DNA of 5,197 nucleotides from Streptosporangiaceae bacterium (GTDB lineage: Bacteria; Actinomycetota; Actinomycetes; Streptosporangiales; Streptosporangiaceae), in NCBI GenBank assembly GCA_030040815.1, contig JASHSZ010000120.1, positions 1 through 5,197 on the forward strand, read 5' to 3'. Position 1 is the first letter of the stretch. Every line of letters begins with the position of its first letter. Positions 1 to 5,197 of this stretch are shown one piece after another. A model generated the notes under the pieces. The model had not been told where the DNA came from and made no database searches. It was given only the letters and a program-made list of their open reading frames with translations. The translations under genes were made by a program, and so were the position numbers.

Positions 1-1
1 G

Positions 2-982
2 CGCGACAGCCCGGAGCACCCTGCAGAGCCCGGCCGCCCGGTCCCGGCCCCGCCCGATGACCCGGTCAACCCGGCCGAGCGCGACGGCCTGGGCCAACCG
101 GTCGAGCCGCCGCACCAGGACGCCCGCAGCACAGACGACGACGATCCTGTCGATGTGCAGAGCGCGCCAGTCACCTGGCCGCCGCTGCCGGCCGGACTTC
201 TGAGCTCGGCCATGTGCGAAACCTCTGACAAGGCCTCGGGCCGCCCGCCGCCAGGCTTGCTCGATGTGCTCCTGCCCTGGTCGGCATTGACGCGCACGTC
301 TGGGGAGCCGGCCGTCCTCGGTCGCTTCGGTCCGGTCACGCCGTTGCAGACACGCCAGCTCCTCGAGCTGGCCACGCAGCACCCCGGTACGCGGTGGCGC
401 GTGATTCTCACCGACGGCGATGGCCATGCCCAGGCCGTCGAACGCCTTCGAGCATCGCGGTCTGCGCTGGCCGGCCAGACACGTGCCGGACCGGTGCCAA
501 CCGCGCCGATCATCGGCCGGGTCACGGTGACCATGCCACCGGACTCGGTCAGGTGGGGACCGGGCGGCCGGGCCAGCGCCGCGGGGCTCCCGAGTGCACT
601 AATCCGTGCCGGTAACCGGGCTGCGGCCGCGGCCCGCGCGGTCAGGCTCGCCAGTCAGCCAGCCGGCGCCTGCGTTCACCATGGCGGCACCGCCGCGTAC
701 CGTCCAACACCGCGACAGCGCGAACTTGTCGCAGCGCGCGACCTTACCTGCACGTTCCCGACCTGCGGTCAGCCCGCCTGGAGGGCTGATCTCGACCACA
801 CTGTGCCCTGGCACCGAGGCGGGCCCACGTGCAGCTGCAACCTTGGCGGCCGGTGCCGTACTCATCACAAGATCAAGCAGCTGTCCGGCTGGAAGCTGGA
901 GCAGACGCCGGCCGGCACCTTCCGCTGGACAACCCCAGCAGGACAGACCTACACCGTCGAGCCGCACCGGTACCCGACTTAG
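2..982 (+). CDS. DUF222/13E12-type HNH endonuclease, 5'-truncated by window edge
   Basis: The C-terminal part of an actinobacterial DUF222-HNH protein, a family of putative nucleases often present in many copies per genome; cellular role unknown. The frame is stop-free back to base 2, so the first usable start in the window (GTG at 155) is probably internal and the true start lies outside. Bases 2-154 encode a Pro/Asp/Glu-rich linker. Bases about 260-480 encode a segment typical of the end of DUF222 ('GRFGPVTPLQTRQLLELA', then 'HPGTRWRV'). The HNH domain covers about 713-880. It has a Cys pair (codons 749 and 764), His in 'DLDH' (797), Asn in 'CNLGG' (839) and His-His (863, 866), with further Cys codons at 830, 836 and 854, so the catalytic set and likely zinc ligands appear intact. 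The family is known for HNH-type DNA cleavage; activity here is inferred. It converges on the exporter gene to the right, and its last 138 bases recur at 2560-2697. Confidence 0.88.
   Translation, partial: RDSPEHPAEPGRPVPAPPDDPVNPAERDGLGQPVEPPHQDARSTDDDDPVDVQSAPVTWPPLPAGLLSSAMCETSDKASGRPPPGLLDVLLPWSALTRTSGEPAVLGRFGPVTPLQTRQLLELATQHPGTRWRVILTDGDGHAQAVERLRASRSALAGQTRAGPVPTAPIIGRVTVTMPPDSVRWGPGGRASAAGLPSALIRAGNRAAAAARAVRLASQPAGACVHHGGTAAYRPTPRQRELVAARDLTCTFPTCGQPAWRADLDHTVPWHRGGPTCSCNLGGRCRTHHKIKQLSGWKLEQTPAGTFRWTTPAGQTYTVEPHRYPT
845..982 (+). repeat. Direct repeat copy 1 (3' end of HNH gene)
   Basis: This 138-base stretch matches 2560-2697 in the same orientation at a constant offset of 1715, with no gaps. 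I count 9 mismatches by eye (about 93% identity). Both copies end with the stop codon TAG, and similarity stops on both sides. It encodes the final 45 residues of the HNH protein, from 'GGRCRTHHK' to the stop. Confidence 0.93.
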
Positions 983-1102
983 CCGCGCGCATGTTCGGCC
1001 TTCGCTTCCCGTCTATCGACCTGTCTGCTGATTCCTTCGTGGCTTTCCTGTGGCGGGTAGTCCGTGTAGGTGCCTCACTACGGCCCAGCTTCTGCTTAGA
1101 GG

Positions 1103-2341
1103 TCAGCTGGGTCGGCGAGTGCGCTGCTCTGCGCCGTGCCGCCAGGTGAGAAGGCTTACTGTCGCGGCGATCGGCAGGGCGCCGATGAGCATCGGGGCAC
1201 GTATTCCGCCCACGGCGGCTAGAACACCTCCGCCGAGCGCGCCCAGGGCCAGCGCGCCGCCGGTTAGGGTTCCGTTCAAGCTGGTGATCCGGCCCAGCAG
1301 CTCGGCGGGAACCTGGCGCTGTCTCATGGTGACCGCGGTCATGTCGAACAGCGCCCAGGACGCGCTGATGCCAAACAGCATCACGGCGGCGACAATCACG
1401 TTCGTGGTCAGCCCTAGCCCGGCCTGGGTGGCTGCCATGACCGTCCCGGCTGCGAGCAGGCACCGCCACGGGCCAGCTCGCCGGGCCAGCCATGGCCCGA
1501 CGCCACCTACCGAGATGCCGCCAAGCGCGCCCACGGCCAGCAGGAGGCCGTAGAGGCCCGGGCCCTCATGCAGTACCTGGGTCACGTACAAGACCAGCAT
1601 CGCGAACCACGCGGCGTCCATGGCTTCGATGACGCCGGCTGCGGTGATGACGTCGCGAACGTCGGCGTGCCGCCACAGCCAGAGGACGCCGTCTCGAAGG
1701 TCATCCGCCACGGACGCCAGCGGAGATCGCTCGTCCGCATGCGCCATCGCGGGTACTGGGCAGAACACGCTCGGCAGTGTCAGCAGCAAAAGCACGGCAA
1801 TCCCCAGCGCTCCCGCGTTGACCGTGAACGGCAGGACAGTAGCCAGGCCAAACAGCCACCCACCCGCTGCGGGCCCCGCCAGCTCGTTGCCGAGGAGCTG
1901 CCCCGCGATCATGCGGGCGTTGGCCCGGTCAAGGTCGCGTGAGTCGACCAGCCGGGGTAGGCAGGTCACCGCTGCGGTATCGCGCAGCGCCGATCCAACG
2001 CCGGTGATGAACGCGGCCAGGTAGATAAGTGCCAGCCCTGTGCTGTGCGCGAGGACCGCTGCTGCCAGCCCTGCTATGACGACAGCCCGCGTGACGTCCA
2101 CGATCACCATCAGGCGGCGTCGGTCGCTACGATCCACCAGCACACCTACACCGGCGCCGGTCAGCAGCCACGGCAGGCTCTGCATGGCGGTAACGGCCGC
2201 TACCGCGGTGGGCGAGCGGGTGAGCTGCGCGGCGAGCAGAGGAAACGCCGCCAGCCGGACCCCGTCACCGAAGTCGGCGAGAAATCCCGACAACCAGTAA
2301 CGGGCGAACGGAGCGCAGATCCTCTCCGCTAGCGCGGCCAC
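1103..2341 (-). CDS. MFS transporter, probable exporter (EntS/MFS_3-like)
   Basis: A 12-helix major facilitator of the inner membrane, most like the actinobacterial 'transmembrane secretion effector'/EntS-type drug and metabolite exporters; substrate unknown. From the GTG at 2341 it has 412 residues, normal for the family. Visible marks are a first helix after 'PFARYWLSGF', motif A between helices 2 and 3 ('GVLVDRSDRRR', about residues 66-76), a charged central loop with 'DDLRDGVLWLWRH' (about 213-225), and the late 'RQVPAELLGRITSLNG' segment (about 342-357). The frame stays open up to an ATG at 2461. However, those 40 extra residues are Arg/Pro/Gly-rich, unlike MFS N-termini, and lie antisense to a TPR remnant, so I prefer GTG 2341. 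The only Shine-Dalgarno candidate is a weak GGAA ending about 10 bases upstream. The gene stands alone, convergent with the HNH gene (120-base gap). Class is sure, start moderate, substrate unknown. Confidence 0.9.
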   Translation of the reverse strand: MAALAERICAPFARYWLSGFLADFGDGVRLAAFPLLAAQLTRSPTAVAAVTAMQSLPWLLTGAGVGVLVDRSDRRRLMVIVDVTRAVVIAGLAAAVLAHSTGLALIYLAAFITGVGSALRDTAAVTCLPRLVDSRDLDRANARMIAGQLLGNELAGPAAGGWLFGLATVLPFTVNAGALGIAVLLLLTLPSVFCPVPAMAHADERSPLASVADDLRDGVLWLWRHADVRDVITAAGVIEAMDAAWFAMLVLYVTQVLHEGPGLYGLLLAVGALGGISVGGVGPWLARRAGPWRCLLAAGTVMAATQAGLGLTTNVIVAAVMLFGISASWALFDMTAVTMRQRQVPAELLGRITSLNGTLTGGALALGALGGGVLAAVGGIRAPMLIGALPIAATVSLLTWRHGAEQRTRRPS

Positions 2342-2358
2342 AGCAGCATCATTCCGGA

Positions 2359-2552
2359 TACGGAGGCACCGCCGAGGCCATCGCCCTGGACGGGCAGACT
2401 CTGGCGGCCCGCGAGCGCGTCCTGGGCCCCGACCACCCCACACCCTCGCCTCGCGCGACAAACTCGCCAGAGGGTACGAGGCCGCAGGTCGTAGCGCCGA
2501 CGCCGAGGCGATCAGGCGTGCGGGAACCAGCCGAGCGGTTAGTTCATATTGA
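2359..2552 (+). pseudogene. Frameshifted C-terminal remnant of an actinobacterial TPR protein
   Basis: In the frame through 2371, bases 2371-2439 read AEAIALDGQTLAARERV, then LGPDHP. This is the classic 42-residue tetratricopeptide unit of actinobacterial NB-ARC/TPR or kinesin-light-chain-like proteins ('...RERVLGPDHPDTLASRNNLA...'). Shifting by one base at 2439 restores the match: HTLASRDKLARGYEAAGRSADAEAI, ending at TGA 2550-2552. One lost C in the C run at 2436-2439 would explain the break. Everything upstream of this last unit is missing, and the match begins only about 18 bases from the MFS start codon. Such proteins are usually hundreds of residues long and mediate protein contacts, so this scrap cannot be a working gene. 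Family assignment is from pattern recognition. A sequencing error could explain the frameshift but not the truncation. Confidence 0.8.
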
Positions 2553-2559
2553 CAGTCAC

Positions 2560-2697
2560 GGAGGCCGGTGCCGTACCCATCACAAGATCAAGCAGCTGCC
2601 CGGCTGGAAGCTGGAGCAGACGCCGGGCGGCACCTTCCGCTGGACAACCCCAGCGGGACAGACCTACACCGTCGAGCCGCACCGCTACCCGCGCTAG
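2560..2697 (+). pseudogene. 3' remnant of a second DUF222/HNH endonuclease gene
   Basis: Encodes the final 45 residues of a DUF222-HNH protein ('GGRCRTHHKIKQLPGWKLEQ' to 'EPHRYPR', stop TAG 2695-2697). By eye it is identical to the protein ending at 982 except for three substitutions (Ser to Pro, Ala to Gly, Thr to Arg). The 'DLDH' histidine and the 'CNLGG' asparagine are absent, so it cannot form an HNH active site. The same frame is open leftward, and a GTG at 2518 preceded by GAGG at 2505-2508 could start a 59-residue peptide ending in this tail. I regard that as accidental, because its first residues are the out-of-frame TPR remnant. The preserved frame and near-identity suggest a recent duplication or gene conversion rather than long decay. 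Confidence 0.85.
2560..2697 (+). repeat. Direct repeat copy 2 (HNH gene tail)
   Basis: Second copy of the 138-base repeat at 845-982, same orientation. Together the two copies bracket the MFS gene and the TPR remnant. No target-site duplication or terminal inverted repeats are evident at its edges. Confidence 0.93.
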
Positions 2698-2785
2698 TCA
2701 GGCACGCAGTGGAGCAGCGGTCGCAGCCCGGCCCGAACAGCTACATCCACGGCGGGCCGGCTCGGCAGGCGGGGACTGCTCCGGT

Positions 2786-3025
2786 GACACGCCCGCGGTC
2801 CTCCTAGCGAGCGGAGCCACCGCTTACGCGCAGCTGCAATACAGCGACGTGATCACCAGCAACAACTTCTGCAAGACGCTCGCTGCGGGCCTGCGCGTCT
2901 ACCCGCCGAACCAGTTCGCCTCCGAGGTAATCCCGTTCCAGATCGCCGCGTGCACGCGCAGCGGCCTGGTCTACATGCACGTAGGGCCGGTGCAGGCGGC
3001 GCCGCCACCTGGTTCAGGGCTTTGA
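2786..3025 (+). pseudogene. C-terminal remnant of a DUF4232 domain protein
   Basis: In the frame through 2786 the sequence reads 'DTPAVLLASGATAYAQLQYSD', then 'FCKTLAAGLRVYPPNQ' (from about 2867), 'VIPFQIAAC' and 'LVYMHVGPV', and stops at TGA 3023-3025. This matches the C-terminal half of DUF4232, a domain of secreted or lipid-anchored actinobacterial proteins with a 'GLRVYPPNQT' strand, paired cysteines (here codons 2870 and 2951) and a final 'VYLSVGPV' strand. Role of the family unknown. The N-terminal half, a signal peptide and any lipobox are missing. The frame is open leftward to about 2549, but there it only reads the HNH tail out of frame, so a start codon at 2549 would give a meaningless chimera. 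Confidence in the family is fairly high; confidence that it is non-functional is also high. Confidence 0.75.
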
Positions 3026-3345
3026 TGTGACGTGAGGCCCTGTGCACCGGGCCCACCGCTTCGCGAGCGCTTGCGAGGGTGCGAGACGGGGCCAGGTCGT
3101 TTCGTCAGTTGAGGTCGTCCTACGGGTCTATCGGATGGGTGGCTTAGCGCCGTCGCAAGTGTTCGGAGCGCATGCGGCGGCGCACATTGGCTTAGGGAGA
3201 TCGCGCTGGGCCGTCCCAGGTACCTGCGCGATGTCAAGTCGCGTGCAGCCAGTTAGCGCCAGACACAGCCGTATGCGCTGCTCAGAACGGATGGCCGGGG
3301 TACCAAGGCGGGCCGGGAGAGTAGCCGGGAAACAACAAGATCATC
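3026..3345. other. Gene-free stretch between DUF4232 remnant and LysR promoter
   Basis: About 320 bases in which I find no convincing gene on either strand. Open frames exist (for example an ATG at 3042 with about 102 codons), but the translations are low-complexity mixtures with no recognisable domain and no clear ribosome binding site. A 10-base perfect palindrome, CAGGTACCTG, lies at 3217-3226; its role, if any, is unknown. The stretch may be further decayed gene debris. Confidence 0.5.
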
Positions 3346-3351
3346 TATAGT
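3346..3351 (+). promoter_or_regulatory. Probable -10 element for leaderless transcription of the LysR gene
   Basis: TATAGT fits the actinobacterial -10 pattern TANNNT and lies 6 bases before the ATG at 3358, so transcription would begin at or next to the A of the start codon. No purine-rich Shine-Dalgarno precedes that ATG and no clear -35 box is seen. Leaderless mRNAs are common in actinobacteria. The inference rests on spacing and motif only. Confidence 0.5.
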
Positions 3352-3357
3352 TGAACG

Positions 3358-4317
3358 ATGCTGGATGTGACCAGGCTCCGGGTGCTGGTCGCGGTTGCCC
3401 AGCACGGCTCGGTCACTGCCGCCGCCCGTGCGCTGAATTATGCCCAGCCTTCCGTCAGCCACCACATCGCACGGCTGGAGGCCGAAACCGGCACTCAGCT
3501 GATCGAGCGGGTAGGCCGCGGAATCCGGCTCACCGAGGCCGGCCGCCTGCTCGCCGAGCGGGCCGAAGAGATCATCGGCAGGCTGGACTCGGCCGAGGCC
3601 GAACTCGCTGCGCACGTTGGGCTGCGACAGGGCCGGGTGCGGCTCGCAGCGTTTCCGTCCGCGCTCGGCACGCTCGTCCCCGCGGCCGCGGCCAGGCTGG
3701 CGGCGGAGGCACCGGGCCTGGAGTTCATGCTGACTGAGGCCGAGCCGCCGGAGGCGCTGCGGATGCTCCGGGCCGGGTACGTAGATGTCGCCGTGGTGTT
3801 CCAGCACTACCAGGAGGACCTCGACGCGGCGCCGCCGCGGCCAGCTGACGAGGGTACCCAGGGCGTGCTGCTACTCGATGAGCCGATTCACCTGGTGACC
3901 CCGGCCGCTGCCGCTGGCGGGCGAGCCGCGGGCGAGCCGGTGCCGCTCGCCGGGCTTTTGGCGTACTCGGCGAGCAGGTGGATAGCCGGCTGTGAGCGCT
4001 GCCGCTCCTACCTCGTCCGGCAGTGCGAGTCGGCCGGTTTCACGCCGCGGATCGCGTTCACCACCGACGATTACCTAGCCGTGCAGGCGCTCGTGGCGGC
4101 CGGGCTGGGCGTCACCACGCTGCCCGGCCTGTGCCTGCGGGCGGCCCGGCATCCGGGCGTCGTGACCGCGCCGCTGGCCGGCGCCCGACGATACGTCTTC
4201 GCCGTAACCTACGGCCGGTCCCCCAGCTCGAAGGCGACCACGCGTCTCATCGACACGCTGCGGCATGTGGCGGACGAGTCGAACGCTGCCGCCAAGTTAG
4301 CGGCGCTGGCCGCCTAG
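3358..4317 (+). CDS. LysR-family transcriptional regulator
   Basis: A 319-residue DNA-binding regulator of normal LysR length, acting in the cytoplasm, usually as a tetramer. Residues 1-60 form the winged helix-turn-helix: 'TRLRVLVAVAQHGSVTAAA' leads into the recognition region 'ALNYAQPSVSHHIARLE', then 'GTQLIERVGRGIRLTEAG'. A linker helix (about 62-88) follows, then the two-lobed periplasmic-binding-protein-like effector domain (about 90-305), with 'GRVRLAAFPSA' and 'VQALVAAGLGVTTLPGL' as typical strands. An Ala/Gly-rich loop lies at about 183-193. Cysteines at 212, 215 and 223 form a cluster in the effector domain. The ATG at 3358 is preferred because the HTH begins immediately after it. 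The usual LysR arrangement, a divergent target gene next door, is absent: the next gene to the left is non-coding debris and the acyl-CoA synthetase gene converges on it. Its target and ligand therefore cannot be read from this window; self-regulation is likely for the family. Confidence 0.93.
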   Translation: MLDVTRLRVLVAVAQHGSVTAAARALNYAQPSVSHHIARLEAETGTQLIERVGRGIRLTEAGRLLAERAEEIIGRLDSAEAELAAHVGLRQGRVRLAAFPSALGTLVPAAAARLAAEAPGLEFMLTEAEPPEALRMLRAGYVDVAVVFQHYQEDLDAAPPRPADEGTQGVLLLDEPIHLVTPAAAAGGRAAGEPVPLAGLLAYSASRWIAGCERCRSYLVRQCESAGFTPRIAFTTDDYLAVQALVAAGLGVTTLPGLCLRAARHPGVVTAPLAGARRYVFAVTYGRSPSSKATTRLIDTLRHVADESNAAAKLAALAA

Positions 4318-4324
4318 ACACCGG

Positions 4325-5197
4325 CTAAATCTTCGTGGTCCGGTCGGCCCAGTACGGATCGCGCAGCCGTCGCTTGACCAGCTTTCCGCTCGGATCGCGG
4401 GGCAGTTCGGCGACGAAGTCGATCGACCGGGGCCACTTCATCTTCGCCAGCCGACCCGTCAGCCCCGCCAGGATGTCCGCGGCCAGTTCGTCGCCTGGCT
4501 CGACTCCGTCGGCCGGCTGGACGACGGCTTTGATCTGCTCGCCCCACTCCTCGTCCGGGATGCCGAACACCGCGACGTCGGCGACCTTGGGATTCATGAT
4601 TATCTCGGCTTCGATCTCGGCCGGGTAGATGTTTGCCCCGCCCGAGATGATCATGTCCGACTTCCGGTCGCACAGGAACAGGAAGCCCTCCTCGTCCAGG
4701 TAGCCGATGTCGCCGACGGTAAAGAAGCCGGGCAGCCGGCCCGCGTCGGTCTTGGCCTTGTCGTGGTAGTACTCGAAATCCACCAGCCCTAGCTTCATGT
4801 AGATAACGCCTGGAACGCCGGTGGGCTGGGCTGCGCCGTTCTCGTCGGCGATCAGTATCTCGCTGGCCGGCCACGGGATCCCGACCGTGCCAGGGTGCGC
4901 GAGCCACTCCTGGGGCGAGGCAACCGTGCCGCCACCCTCTGTGGCCGCGTAGTACTCCCATACGCACGGACCCCACCAGTCAAGCATCGCCTGCTTGATC
5001 CCGACCGGACACGGCGCGGCCGCGTGGATCAGCCAGCGCATCGAGGACAGGTCGTAGCGGGCTCGCACCCCGTCCGGCAGCGACAGCATTCGCTTGAAGT
5101 GGGTCGGCACCATGTGCGAGCCAGTGACCCGGTAGCGCTCGGTGAGAGCGAGCGCGGTCTCGGCGTCGAAGCCGTCCATGCACACCAGCGTGTGGCC
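4325..5197 (-). CDS. FadD-like acyl-CoA synthetase (AMP-binding), 5' part outside window
   Basis: The C-terminal portion of an ANL-superfamily ligase that activates a carboxylic acid, probably a fatty or related acyl chain, to acyl-AMP and then acyl-CoA in the cytoplasm. The frame runs through the right edge: codons before the GTG at 5185 read 'GHTL', in line with homologues, so that GTG is internal. Counting from it, the visible motifs are 'SSMRWLIHAAAPCP' (47-60), the adenylate-binding 'EYYAATEGGGT' (77-87), 'FFTVGDIGYLD' (154-164), the hinge and C-terminal entry 'DRKSDMIISGGANIYPAEIE' (173-192), and 'PRDPSGKL' (262-269), whose lysine (268) is the expected catalytic residue for adenylation. 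The phosphate-binding loop should lie beyond the window. The protein ends normally at TAG 4325-4327. Closest by eye to actinobacterial FadD proteins annotated as long-chain fatty-acid-CoA ligases; the exact substrate is unknown. Its gene is convergent with the LysR gene, 7 bases apart. Confidence 0.92.
   Translation of the reverse strand, partial: GHTLVCMDGFDAETALALTERYRVTGSHMVPTHFKRMLSLPDGVRARYDLSSMRWLIHAAAPCPVGIKQAMLDWWGPCVWEYYAATEGGGTVASPQEWLAHPGTVGIPWPASEILIADENGAAQPTGVPGVIYMKLGLVDFEYYHDKAKTDAGRLPGFFTVGDIGYLDEEGFLFLCDRKSDMIISGGANIYPAEIEAEIIMNPKVADVAVFGIPDEEWGEQIKAVVQPADGVEPGDELAADILAGLTGRLAKMKWPRSIDFVAELPRDPSGKLVKRRLRDPYWADRTTKI

Noticed and set aside
1057..1083. Possible hairpin (GTAGT with ACTAC, or CCG/TAG/TG with CA/CTA/CGG) between the convergent HNH and MFS genes
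   Set aside because: Only short or bulged stems with no T-run; too weak to call a terminator, although the position would suit one.
873..1493. Minus-strand open frame of about 206 codons overlapping the HNH gene end and the MFS gene
   Set aside because: Arg-rich translation without any domain; it is the MFS gene read in another frame, a common effect of high GC.
2549..2554. Perfect TTGACA -35-like hexamer at the junction before the second HNH tail
   Set aside because: No TANNNT -10 at a suitable distance downstream, and no gene start follows; probably chance at the junction.
3217..3226. CAGGTACCTG palindrome
   Set aside because: Ten bases, single occurrence, not placed near a promoter; not enough to call an operator.
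3042..3350. Plus-strand open frame of about 102 codons; the part near 3105-3160 ('SVEVVLRVYRMGGLAPSQV') faintly recalls the N-terminal HTH of IS21-type transposases
   Set aside because: The resemblance is short and fades at once, there is no ribosome binding site, and no downstream transposase sequence or inverted repeats are seen. A profile search would be needed to revive it.
3253..3807. Minus-strand open frame of about 184 codons across the LysR promoter and HTH
   Set aside because: Antisense to the well-supported LysR coding sequence and without recognisable motifs.
4314..4976. Minus-strand open frame of about 220 codons within the acyl-CoA synthetase gene
   Set aside because: Arg/Gly-rich alternative-frame reading of the AMP-binding gene, which has all expected motifs in its own frame.

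Overview
The window is high-GC DNA with the look of a large-genome actinomycete. The clues are a DUF222/13E12-type HNH protein, a tetratricopeptide fragment with the 'RERVLGPDHP' signature, a DUF4232 fragment, a leaderless-type start, and a FadD acyl-CoA synthetase with the 'EYYAATEGGGT' motif. Genus cannot be fixed from the sequence; Streptosporangiales-like actinomycetes are a guess.

Layout. (1) 2-982, plus strand: the 3' part of a DUF222/HNH endonuclease gene, open to the left window edge. (2) 1103-2341, minus strand: an intact MFS exporter gene, convergent with the HNH gene. (3) 2359-3025: a gene graveyard of three plus-strand remnants laid end to end. These are a frameshifted TPR-protein C-terminus (2359-2552), a second 138-bp copy of the HNH gene's 3' end (2560-2697, about 93% identical to 845-982), and the C-terminal half of a DUF4232 domain (2786-3025). 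(4) 3026-3357: 332 bases with no convincing gene, ending in a probable leaderless promoter. (5) 3358-4317, plus strand: a LysR-family regulator. (6) 4325-5197, minus strand: the C-terminal part of a FadD-like acyl-CoA synthetase, running off the right edge and facing the LysR gene tail to tail with 7 bases between stop codons.

How it fits together. The right third (LysR, FadD) looks like ordinary chromosomal metabolism and regulation. The left two thirds look like an accessory or recombination-prone zone: an exporter gene lies between two direct copies of an HNH gene tail, and the DNA beside it is debris from unrelated actinobacterial gene families. I see no complete transposase, integrase, CRISPR array, tRNA or rRNA. 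I do not see a convincing new multi-gene system. The most noteworthy structure is the mosaic of remnants and the direct repeat that brackets the exporter gene.
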